Shown here: piece after piece, positions 1 through 6,000 of the stretch
Layout of the letters: the number at the start of each line of letters is the position of its first letter
How positions within the stretch are numbered: the first letter of the stretch is position 1
DNA from: Streptomyces yatensis
Lineage (GTDB): Bacteria; Actinomycetota; Actinomycetes; Streptomycetales; Streptomycetaceae
DNA length: 64,000 bases
Assembly (NCBI RefSeq): GCF_018069625.1
Contig: NZ_CP072941.1
Span: 682,001 to 746,000, forward strand
Direction of reading: 5' to 3'
The notes under the pieces: model-generated
Database searches by the model: none
Seen by the model: the letters and a program-made list of their open reading frames with translations, nothing else
Told to the model about the DNA's origin: nothing
Program-made: the position numbers and the translations under genes

Positions 1-2
1 CC

Positions 3-497
3 CTGGCGCTGGCCGTGCTGGGCGCCGGGGTGCTGCTCGTCTCGGGCGGCGCGTGGGGCGTCACCAGTGCCTTCAGCCTGTGGGGAGCGGAGCTGGTGCG
101 AGCGCTCGGCGGCCATCCGGAGAGCTGGTCCTGGTGGCAGCAGCCCGGCAACAAGGAGATGCTCGCCGGGCCGGTGCTCGCCGACAAGACCAGTCTCACC
201 GACATCGGCATCATGATCGGCGCGGCGGTCGCCGCGGCGCTCGGCGGCACCTGGACCCTGCACCGCGGCGTGCCGTGGCGGACGGCGACCGCGGCGGTGC
301 TCGGCGGGGTGCTGATGGGCATCGGTGCCCGGCTCGCGGGCGGCTGCAACATCGGCGCCTACCTCGCGGGCATCGCCTCCGGCAGCCTGCACGGCTGGGT
401 CTGGGGCGGCTTCGCCCTCCTCGGCACCTGGGCCGGGCTGAAGCTGCGGCCGCTCTTCGGGCTCGGGAATCCGAAGCCGGGCGACGGCGTCTGCTGA
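3..497 (+). CDS. YeeE/YedE-family sulfur transporter, C-terminal part (partial)
   Basis: The reading frame is open to the left edge of the window, so this is the 3' end of a longer gene. About 164 residues are visible. They include several hydrophobic segments and a GARLAGGCNIGAYLAGIASG stretch (around 320-380), followed by a Trp/Gly-rich final helix and an RLPL-like end. The Gly-Gly-Cys-Asn-Ile-Gly pattern with a short SGS loop is typical of YeeE/YedE inner-membrane proteins, several of which import thiosulfate or related sulfur compounds through conserved cysteines. Substrate cannot be told from this fragment. It is co-directional with the next gene but 132 bp away, and nothing links it to the polyketide locus. 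Confidence 0.75.
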   Translation: MALAVLGAGVLLVSGGAWGVTSAFSLWGAELVRALGGHPESWSWWQQPGNKEMLAGPVLADKTSLTDIGIMIGAAVAAALGGTWTLHRGVPWRTATAAVLGGVLMGIGARLAGGCNIGAYLAGIASGSLHGWVWGGFALLGTWAGLKLRPLFGLGNPKPGDGVC

Positions 498-629
498 CCG
501 CGACGGCCCCTGGACCCGAAGTGGTGTGTGTTCGGGGGTCGTTCATGCACTCGCCATGTAAATGATCCATCGTCAGGGCGGTGTGCCGGTCCACCGACCG
601 GCCCCGCAGCTGACGAAGGGTTGCTCACG

Positions 630-2060
630 ATGGTCCCGTTCCATGCCGCTCCCCCGCGCCGTACCCGCCGGGTCGTCCACGCCGCCGCGCTGGCGCTGGT
701 GGCCGGCGCCACGACGCTGTCCGCGCTCCCGGCCTCCGCGGTGGCCGGGAACGCGGACTACGGCACGCCGACCATCAAGCCCGCCACCTCGTACCTGTCC
801 GGCGCCGTCGGCGCCACCGGCGACCCGACGGTGACCGTGAAGGTGGCCCAGAGCGGCGCCGACGCGGACGAGCTCACCGTGTCCGCGACCGCCACCACCC
901 ACGGCTCGGTCGCCCGGACCGGGGACGTCACGGTGACCGGCACCGGCGCCACCCGCGAGGTGGCCGTACGGGCGCGCGGCGAGGGCTACACCGACCTCAC
1001 CCTCAAGGTGAACGGCCTCGGCGGCAAGAGCGCCACCACCACCCTGCACTACGCGGCCTCCGGCGCCGTGGGCAACGCCACCGACACCCGCTACCTCACC
1101 GGCTCCAGCGACTCCTCCGCCGCAGTGGACGTCGGCGACGGCTATATGGTCGTCGCCGACGACGAGTCCAACGTCCTGCGCCTGTACCGCCGCGACTCCT
1201 CCGGTGCGCCGGTGCGCACCTGGGACGTCAGCTCCGGCCTCGATGTCGACAAGGAGATCGACATCGAGGCCGCGGCCCGCGTCGGCGACACCGTCTACTG
1301 GACCGGCTCGCTGGGCAACAACAAGGACGGTGAGCCGAAGGAGGACCGCTTCACCCTCTTCACCACCACCGTCTCCGGGTCGGGCGCCGACACCGAACTC
1401 GAGGTCGGCGGCTCCTACCAGGGCCTGCGCGAGGACCTGGTGGACTGGGACAAGGCCAACGGCGACCGGCTCGGCTTCGCCAAGGGCACCGAGGACGGCC
1501 AGGTGCCCAAGCAGATCGACGGATTCAACGTCGAGGGCCTGGAGTTCGCGCCCGGCTCCGGCTCCACCGCGTACCTGGGCTTCCGGGCGCCGCTGGTGCC
1601 GCCCGCCGACGGCGGCAAGGCGCTGCTGGTCCCGGTCACCAATGCCGATGAGCTGGCCCGGTCCGGCAGCGACAAGGACACCCACGCCACCTTCGGCGAC
1701 CCGATCACCCTCGACCTCGGGGGCCTGAGCGTGCGCGACATCCGCCGCAACGGCAAGGGCCAGTACCTGATCGTGGCCGGCTCCTGGGCGGCCGAGGACA
1801 ACAGCGCCCCGTACGCGCTCTACTCCTGGGACGGTGTCGCCGGACACCAGCCGGTCAAGCGGCTCGACCTGCCGACGGCCGATCCGGGCGGCTGGGAGAT
1901 CGTGGTGGACGTGCCCGACCTCACGGCCCCCGGTGCCCGGGCCCAGGTCATCACCGACAGCGGCTCGGCCGATCTGTACGGGGACGGCACCGAGGCCAAG
2001 GACCTGGAGCACGAGGAGTGGAAGAAGTCCCGGTCGGTGAGCTTCCCCCTGAACCCCTGA
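630..2060 (+). CDS. Secreted protein of unknown function
   Basis: A 476-residue protein. The start at 630 is chosen because GAAGGG lies about 10 bases upstream and because translation from it opens with a clean signal peptide: basic n-region (RRTRR near residue 10), an Ala/Leu/Val core, and a PASA cleavage motif near residue 37. An in-frame start at 528 would bury that signal. The mature part begins with roughly 110 residues of Thr/Val/Gly-rich beta-sandwich-like sequence. About 300 residues follow with recurring Asp/Gly-rich turns (VVADDESN, IDIEAAAR, GFNVEGLEF, QVITDSGSAD), suggesting a beta-propeller-like fold. It vaguely resembles DUF3616/phytase-like secreted proteins, but I do not recognise it firmly. 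No lipobox or LPXTG anchor is visible, so it is probably released. Confidence 0.7.
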   Translation: MVPFHAAPPRRTRRVVHAAALALVAGATTLSALPASAVAGNADYGTPTIKPATSYLSGAVGATGDPTVTVKVAQSGADADELTVSATATTHGSVARTGDVTVTGTGATREVAVRARGEGYTDLTLKVNGLGGKSATTTLHYAASGAVGNATDTRYLTGSSDSSAAVDVGDGYMVVADDESNVLRLYRRDSSGAPVRTWDVSSGLDVDKEIDIEAAARVGDTVYWTGSLGNNKDGEPKEDRFTLFTTTVSGSGADTELEVGGSYQGLREDLVDWDKANGDRLGFAKGTEDGQVPKQIDGFNVEGLEFAPGSGSTAYLGFRAPLVPPADGGKALLVPVTNADELARSGSDKDTHATFGDPITLDLGGLSVRDIRRNGKGQYLIVAGSWAAEDNSAPYALYSWDGVAGHQPVKRLDLPTADPGGWEIVVDVPDLTAPGARAQVITDSGSADLYGDGTEAKDLEHEEWKKSRSVSFPLNP

Positions 2061-2162
2061 TCCGTTGGTGGGCGAGCTGCCCGGGTTGTAGCCGAGCTGC
2101 CCGGGCTCCTCGGTCACCAAAAGGTTCCCCAGTCACCGAAAAGTGCGTTCTTCCATGTCAGC

Positions 2163-2198
2163 GGCCACTCTCCTACGGTTTCCGAGTAACCAAGAGAG
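2163..2198. promoter_or_regulatory. Shared 36-bp element, copy 1 (upstream of the ridA-like gene)
   Basis: The sequence begins GGCCACTCTCCTAC and ends AAGAGAG. It is repeated with few changes at 3133-3170, in front of the HxlR-family gene. The outer CTCTC...GAGAG and inner GGTT...AACC pairs form an interrupted dyad. It lies about 70 bp upstream of the ridA-like start. Candidate operator for the neighbouring HxlR regulator. It could instead be a relict duplicated hxlR leader, since its reverse strand reads AGGAGAG followed by an ATG and a short open frame. Confidence 0.5.
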
Positions 2199-2265
2199 AG
2201 CGCGCGCTCTTGGGCTCTACGGAAGCGAGCCCGTGGGCCCCCATGACGAAGAAGGCAGGCAGCAC

Positions 2266-2673
2266 ATGGCCATCACTCTGGTGAACCCCGGCGGATTGCC
2301 GGAGATCGAGGTGTACCGGCAGGTGTCGATCGCGACCGGGTCGAGGCTGGTCCATATCGCCGGACAGGTCGCCTGGGACGCCGACGGGGTCACGGTCGGC
2401 GAAGGCGACCTCGCCGCTCAGGTCGAGCGGTGCTACCTCAACATCGGCATCGCCCTGGCCGAGGTCGGCGGCTCCTTCGACGATGTGGCGAAACTGACCG
2501 TCTACGTCGTCGACTGGACGCCCGACAAGATGCCCCTGTTCCTGGAGGGGGCCGCCCGGGCGGCCGCGAAGCTGGGGGTCACCCCGGTCCCGCCGGGGAC
2601 GCTGCTGGGGGTCGCCGCGCTGGACGTCCCCGAGCACCTGGTCGAGATCGAAGCCACCGCGGTCCTCGACTGA
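2266..2673 (+). CDS. RidA/YjgF-family enamine/imine deaminase
   Basis: A 135-residue protein, the usual length for RidA. The start at 2266 is preceded by GAAGGCAGG at good spacing. Longer in-frame starts would add residues no family member has. Family features seen: a beta-strand ending HIAGQVAWDADG, the helix segment LAAQVERCYLNIGIALAEVGGSFDDVAK (as two shorter conserved blocks), the LTVYV strand, and a C-terminal LVEIEATAVLD strand. RidA proteins hydrolyse reactive enamine/imine intermediates released by PLP enzymes, acting as cytosolic trimers. The Arg that binds the carboxylate in classical RidA (R105) is not obvious, so this is probably a RidA-like subgroup of unknown substrate. Convergent with the hxlR-like gene and separated from it by a strong hairpin. 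Confidence 0.85.
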   Translation: MAITLVNPGGLPEIEVYRQVSIATGSRLVHIAGQVAWDADGVTVGEGDLAAQVERCYLNIGIALAEVGGSFDDVAKLTVYVVDWTPDKMPLFLEGAARAAAKLGVTPVPPGTLLGVAALDVPEHLVEIEATAVLD

Positions 2674-2691
2674 CGTGGCCGCCGAGGTGGC

Positions 2692-2728
2692 CGCGTGGTG
2701 GCCCCGCAGGAGGCGGGGCCACCACGCG
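2692..2728. terminator. Bidirectional hairpin terminator
   Basis: A perfect inverted repeat: CGCGTGGTGGCCCCGC at 2692-2707 pairs with 2713-2728 around a 5-base loop (AGGAG). It sits between the stops of two convergent genes, 19 bp after the ridA-like gene and 22 bp after the hxlR-like gene. No T-run is present, as is common for Streptomyces terminators. Confidence 0.85.
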
Positions 2729-2749
2729 CTCCGCGTGTGAGCCCTGGGA

Positions 2750-3130
2750 TCAGCCGTCGAAGCGGCGGCGGGAGTCCTCGATATGGCCGAGGTAGGTGTG
2801 GGTCCAGCCGCACATGCCGTCGACCGTCGCGCGCAGGGTCCGGCCCGCCTCGGTGAGGGTGTATTCGACCCGGGGCGGCACGGTGGGGTGCACCTTCCGC
2901 TCGACCAGGCCGTTGCGCTCCAGCATGCGCAGGTTCTGGGTGAGCATCTTGTGGCTGATGCCCTCGACCTCGTTCCGCAACTCGCCGAAGCGCAGGGTGC
3001 GTTCACCGAGGAACTCGATGATCAGGAACGCCCACTTGTTGGCGACATCCGCGAAGATCTCCCGCGCCAAGGAGTCCGCGCGCATCAGATCGGCGTCCTC
3101 GGGCGAGCCGGTGTACCGCTTGGTGCCCAT
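2750..3130 (-). CDS. HxlR-family transcriptional regulator
   Basis: A 126-residue winged-helix protein of typical HxlR length. The core reads IFADVANKWAFLIIEFLG, then RFGELRNEVEGISHKMLTQNLRMLE, then GLVERKVHPTVPPRVEYTLTE. This is the canonical order of the helix before the HTH, the recognition helix and the wing (P-x-R-V-E-Y-x-L-T). The start ATG at 3130 has AGGAGAG nine bases upstream. A shared 38-bp element overlaps this leader and recurs before the ridA-like gene, so autoregulation and control of that gene are likely (inference). It lies 82 bp downstream of the alpha/beta hydrolase on the same strand. HxlR proteins act as dimers and often sense electrophiles or oxidants. The only cysteine visible is in the MCGW segment near residue 107. 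Confidence 0.88.
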   Translation of the reverse strand: MGTKRYTGSPEDADLMRADSLAREIFADVANKWAFLIIEFLGERTLRFGELRNEVEGISHKMLTQNLRMLERNGLVERKVHPTVPPRVEYTLTEAGRTLRATVDGMCGWTHTYLGHIEDSRRRFDG

Positions 3131-3132
3131 GG

Positions 3133-3170
3133 GGCCACTCTCCTACAGGCCCCGAGTCACCACAAGAGAG
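3133..3170. promoter_or_regulatory. Shared 38-bp element, copy 2 (leader of the hxlR-like gene)
   Basis: The first 14 bases (GGCCACTCTCCTAC) and the last 7 (AAGAGAG) are identical to copy 1 at 2163-2198, and CCGAGT is conserved in the middle. Read on the minus strand, the element contains the AGGAGAG ribosome-binding site and ends 3 bp before the hxlR-like start codon. Binding here would block both transcription and initiation. Candidate autoregulatory operator. Confidence 0.5.
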
Positions 3171-3212
3171 CACGGGGGCGGGGAGCCGGGCCCTGCGCGT
3201 CCTCGGTTCGGG

Positions 3213-4097
3213 TCAGGTGAGCCGGTCGGCCAGGAACGGCAGCAGGACATCGGCCACCTCCTCCGGCACCTCCTCGGCGAGGTCGTGTCCGGCCTGGAAG
3301 ACATGGCCGGTGACGTCATGGGCGAGCAGCCGCATCTGGGTCTCGTTCCGCTCGCCGATGAACGCGTCGCCGCCGAGCGCCAGCACGGGGATGTCCAGCA
3401 TCGTGCGCGCCGCTTCCCGGTTCTGGTCGGCGTCCACGAGCATCGCCCGGTAGATCGCCAGCATCGAGCGGATACCGCCGGGCATGGAGTAGCAGCGCAC
3501 ATACTCGTCGATCGCCTCGGCGGTGGCGGTGTCGGGGTAGCTGCGCTCGTCCTTGAGCATGTAGGTGATGAGTTCGCGCTCATGCCCGGCGATCAGCATC
3601 TCGGGTACGTCCGGCTGGAAATAGAAGCCCAGATGCCACAGGAACATCCCGCCCGAGACATTCTCGTGGGTCAGGGCGGTGTGGTCCTCGAAGCCGAAGC
3701 CGGGCAACAGCGCCTCGGCGAACACCAGGGCCTCGACGTGCTCACGGTGCCGGGCGGCGAGCTGGTAGGCGACCACCGCTCCCCAGTCCTCCCCCATGGC
3801 GGTGTAGGACTCATGCCCGAGGTGGGCCATGAGCGCGGCGATGTCGTCGCTCATGGTGGCGCAGTCGAATCCGTCCGCGGGACGGGCCGAGTCGCCCAGA
3901 CCACGGAGGTCCGGCACCACGACGGTGTGCCGTGCCGTCAGCTTCGGGACCAGATGCCGCCAGTGGTAGCCGGTCTTGGGCACTCCGTGCAGCAGTACCA
4001 CCACCGGGCCGGAGCCGGCCGTTCGGTAATGGAGCTTGGTGCCGTTGACGGCGGCGCGGCCGGTGCGGACGGGGTCTCCACGATGGTCGAAAAGCAT
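3213..4097 (-). CDS. Alpha/beta hydrolase, epoxide hydrolase/haloalkane dehalogenase-like
   Basis: A 294-residue single-domain alpha/beta hydrolase. The start is supported by GGAGGG five bases upstream of the ATG. Motifs in order: the oxyanion-hole loop LLHGVPKTGYHWRHL, then DLRGLGDSARP, then a nucleophile elbow MGEDWGAVVAYQLAAR, where Asp replaces Ser. This is the signature of the epoxide hydrolase/dehalogenase branch. A cap region of Trp/Phe/Tyr-rich sequence follows, and a C-terminal AGHDLAEEVPEEV places the catalytic His near residue 275. The predicted reaction is Asp-attack hydrolysis of an epoxide or C-halogen bond; substrate unknown. It follows the tetR-like gene on the same strand with its own promoter. 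A role in the polyketide pathway is not supported by position or chemistry. Confidence 0.8.
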   Translation of the reverse strand: MLFDHRGDPVRTGRAAVNGTKLHYRTAGSGPVVVLLHGVPKTGYHWRHLVPKLTARHTVVVPDLRGLGDSARPADGFDCATMSDDIAALMAHLGHESYTAMGEDWGAVVAYQLAARHREHVEALVFAEALLPGFGFEDHTALTHENVSGGMFLWHLGFYFQPDVPEMLIAGHERELITYMLKDERSYPDTATAEAIDEYVRCYSMPGGIRSMLAIYRAMLVDADQNREAARTMLDIPVLALGGDAFIGERNETQMRLLAHDVTGHVFQAGHDLAEEVPEEVADVLLPFLADRLT

Positions 4098-4115
4098 GAG
4101 CCCTCCATGGTTCGG

Positions 4116-4147
4116 GACTGATTAGTCTTGAATTAGGGCAAACACAA
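4116..4147 (-). promoter_or_regulatory. Candidate promoter and operator of the alpha/beta hydrolase
   Basis: On the minus strand TTGTGT (complement of 4142-4147) and TAATCA (complement of 4119-4124) are separated by 17 bp. The imperfect dyad GACTGATTAGTC at 4116-4127 overlaps the -10 box. The 7-mer GACTGAT recurs in the tetR-like promoter, so the TetR-family protein may repress both genes (inference). Confidence 0.5.
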
Positions 4148-4169
4148 GACACCCAGAGATATGGGTGTC
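4148..4169 (-). terminator. Hairpin terminator after the tetR-like gene
   Basis: GACACCCA at 4148-4155 pairs with TGGGTGTC at 4162-4169 over a 6-base loop. On the minus strand it is followed at once by TTGTGTTTG, a T-rich tail. It lies 33 bp beyond the tetR-like stop and abuts the hydrolase promoter. Confidence 0.65.
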
Positions 4170-4201
4170 CCACGCGTCGGTACGGTCGCGGATCGCCGCC
4201 G

Positions 4202-4810
4202 TCAGTCGGTGACGGCGGCCGCCGGGGAGGTCAGCATCGCCATGACCGTGTCGATCGTGGTGGTGATGCGGTCGCGCTGGCCCTCGCCCGCGCACGACAG
4301 CACCTTCAGGCCACTGTTGAGCGAGGCCAGCATGGTCGCCGCCGAACTCGGATCGACGCCGGGCGCCAGCTCGCCCTGCGCACGCGCCCTCAGCAGCGCG
4401 CCGTACAGCGCGGTCTCGAGGCGGCTTCGGTTGCCCTCCAGCCGCCGCGAGATCTCGGGGTCGGAATCCCCGTGCTCCACCGTGGCGTTGACCGCGAAGC
4501 AGCCCTGGGGCGTGCCCGGTTTCGGGTCTGCCGCGCTGGTCTCCAGCAGATCCCGGACGGCGTCCAGGGCGGACGCACGGGATGCCAGGATGTCGGCCGG
4601 GCTCGGCGCCGCGGCGCCGGAGAGAAAGCGGTCGAGCGCGGCCAGATACAGTCCGCGCTTGGACCCGAAGGTCCCGTACAGACTGGCCCGCGCGATCCCC
4701 AGCCCGTCCACCAGGTCGCTGGTGGACGTCCCCTCGTAGCCATTGCGCCAGAACAGCCGCATCGCGGCGTCCAGCGCGACCTCGGGGTCGAATTCCTTCC
4801 TCCGTGCCAT
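4202..4810 (-). CDS. TetR/AcrR-family transcriptional regulator
   Basis: A 202-residue protein. The N-terminal HTH is clear: FDPEVALDAAMRLFWRNGYE, then TSTSDLVDGLGIARASLYGTFGSKRGLYLAAL, the standard TetR order with the recognition helix ending LYGTFGSK. The C-terminal ligand-binding half contains PQGCFAVNATVE near residue 105, a pattern of the C-terminal 'TetR_C'-type regulators that carry a possible redox or ligand-binding Cys. There is no ribosome-binding site before the ATG, and a promoter is placed for leaderless transcription. It lies 155 bp downstream of the polyketide locus and just upstream of the hydrolase gene, which is its likeliest target. Confidence 0.88.
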   Translation of the reverse strand: MARRKEFDPEVALDAAMRLFWRNGYEGTSTSDLVDGLGIARASLYGTFGSKRGLYLAALDRFLSGAAAPSPADILASRASALDAVRDLLETSAADPKPGTPQGCFAVNATVEHGDSDPEISRRLEGNRSRLETALYGALLRARAQGELAPGVDPSSAATMLASLNSGLKVLSCAGEGQRDRITTTIDTVMAMLTSPAAAVTD

Positions 4811-4816
4811 ACCGGC

Positions 4817-4845
4817 ACACTAACCTTTCGAGATCGATCAGTCAA
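4817..4845 (-). promoter_or_regulatory. Leaderless promoter of the tetR-like gene with operator-like half-site
   Basis: The complement of 4840-4845 is TTGACT and the complement of 4817-4822 is TAGTGT, spaced 17 bp. Only six bases separate the -10 box from the ATG at 4810, so the transcript should begin at or next to the start codon. The minus strand GACTGATCGATC (4832-4843) overlaps the -35 box and shares GACTGAT with the hydrolase promoter, consistent with autorepression. Confidence 0.6.
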
Positions 4846-4886
4846 TTTGGAGGCGAGGCGGCGCCACGGACGACGGCCGCCGGCTG

Positions 4887-4908
4887 GGCGCTGCCCGAGG
4901 GCAGCGCC
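4887..4908 (-). terminator. Hairpin downstream of the acyltransferase gene
   Basis: GGCGCTGCC at 4887-4895 pairs with GGCAGCGCC at 4900-4908 around a 4-base loop. It lies about 58 bp beyond the stop of the last gene of the polyketide locus, in the correct place to end that transcript before the tetR-like gene. Confidence 0.55.
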
Positions 4909-4965
4909 TCCATCAGACGGCGGACGACGATCCGGGGCCGGCCGCGGCCGCGGGCGGAACGGCGG

Positions 4966-6000
4966 TCACCGCCGCGCCCGGCGAGCACTCCTCTGACGGA
5001 CGCGCGGGCGCATCGCCTTGCGGGCGTCGATGGCCAGGACCTCGAAGTTCTCCCCGGTGCTGTTCACCCGGCCGAAGAGGTTGTCCGGACCCGAGATGCA
5101 GACCTTGGTGATGCCCTGCCCCCGCATCGTCTCCACCATGTCCGGCCAGCGGATCGGGCAGTTGAAGGTGTCGAGCAGCATGGTGCGCACCCCCTCCGCA
5201 TCCGTCAGCAGCGCGCCGTTCTGGTCGGAGACCACCGGAATCTTGGGGTCGGCCAGCTGGAAGCCGCCGAAGACCTCTTCCTCCGCCTTGCGGCGCAGGT
5301 CGCCGAACGAGGGGGCGTGGACGGGCGGCCACATCGTGTACATGTTGTAGCCGCCGAGGTCGCCGATCCGCTTCTTGAACCGGTCGAGCACGGGCTCGCG
5401 CAGGGACACGAGGTAGAAGCCCCGGTCGATGTGGCCGGAGACGTCGTGCCACTCCCCCTCGTCGTCCAGCTCGTCCAGCGCCTTGCGCAGGCTCTCCTCG
5501 GGGGTGTGGATCACACAGTGGGTGACCGCCTCGCGGTGCTCCCGCGCGAAGTACTCCTCCTCGCAGCGGGCCAGATCGGCGGTGAGCCGCACGGTCTCCT
5601 CGAAGGGCAGCGACCCCGCGTAGGTGACCGCGGCCCGCTGGCCGAAGCTCGGCCCGGCGCACAGCTCGGGCTTCTCGCCCAGCGTTTCCTCGGCCCAGTC
5701 GGCGAGGGAGAGACAGACGGTCAGGAAGGCGATCTGGGTGTGGGCGGCGTACTGCCCCTCCTCGTCGCCGTCCGACTGGCGGTACCGGTCGAAGACGGAG
5801 TACCCCACCACCTCGTCGGCGATCGCGAGCCGACGCCGGGCATGGGGGTTGGTCAGCAGGAACTCGCCCACGTCGGTGAAGCGGAAGGGCCCCATCCCGG
5901 GGAAGACGAACGCCGTGCGGCCCGGCTGTGACTCCGTTGCCTGCGACTCGGTGGCCTGGGGCTCTGGGGTCCGGGACTCTGTCGCCTGTGGCTCTGTCAT
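4966..6000 (-). CDS. FabD-like acyltransferase, probably starter acyl-CoA:ACP transferase
   Basis: A 344-residue free-standing acyltransferase of the malonyl-CoA:ACP transacylase fold. It opens with AFVFPGMGPFRF (cf. FPGQG). The nucleophile elbow is GPSFGQ near residue 117, where the family norm is GHSxGE. The catalytic His block VHAPSF lies near residue 225 and a final ISGPDN segment matches the end of AT domains. Both changes flanking the serine argue against an ordinary malonyl substrate. Its ATG overlaps the stop of the ligase gene (ATGA at 5997-6000), so the two are translationally coupled. The PKS-E loading ACP has no AT of its own. The simplest role is moving the acid activated by the ligase onto that ACP; in guanidino-polyketide pathways this is 4-guanidinobutyrate. 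The first 25 residues are an odd Gln/Ala/Thr/Glu/Ser repeat (PQATES, SQATES) of no known role. Confidence 0.75.
   Translation of the reverse strand: MTEPQATESRTPEPQATESQATESQPGRTAFVFPGMGPFRFTDVGEFLLTNPHARRRLAIADEVVGYSVFDRYRQSDGDEEGQYAAHTQIAFLTVCLSLADWAEETLGEKPELCAGPSFGQRAAVTYAGSLPFEETVRLTADLARCEEEYFAREHREAVTHCVIHTPEESLRKALDELDDEGEWHDVSGHIDRGFYLVSLREPVLDRFKKRIGDLGGYNMYTMWPPVHAPSFGDLRRKAEEEVFGGFQLADPKIPVVSDQNGALLTDAEGVRTMLLDTFNCPIRWPDMVETMRGQGITKVCISGPDNLFGRVNSTGENFEVLAIDARKAMRPRVRQRSARRARR

Noticed and set aside
585..602. 7-bp inverted repeat (GCCGGTC/GACCGGC) before the secreted protein gene
   Set aside because: Short stems of this size are expected by chance in DNA of this composition. No second copy or promoter context supports a site.
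528..629. Extended N-terminus for the secreted protein starting at 528
   Set aside because: It would place about 34 non-hydrophobic residues before an otherwise textbook signal peptide. The start at 630 has a proper ribosome-binding site.
3213..4097. The epoxide-hydrolase-like gene as a tailoring enzyme of the polyketide
   Set aside because: It is separated from the PKS locus by a hairpin and a divergent-type tetR promoter region, and no epoxide step is predicted.
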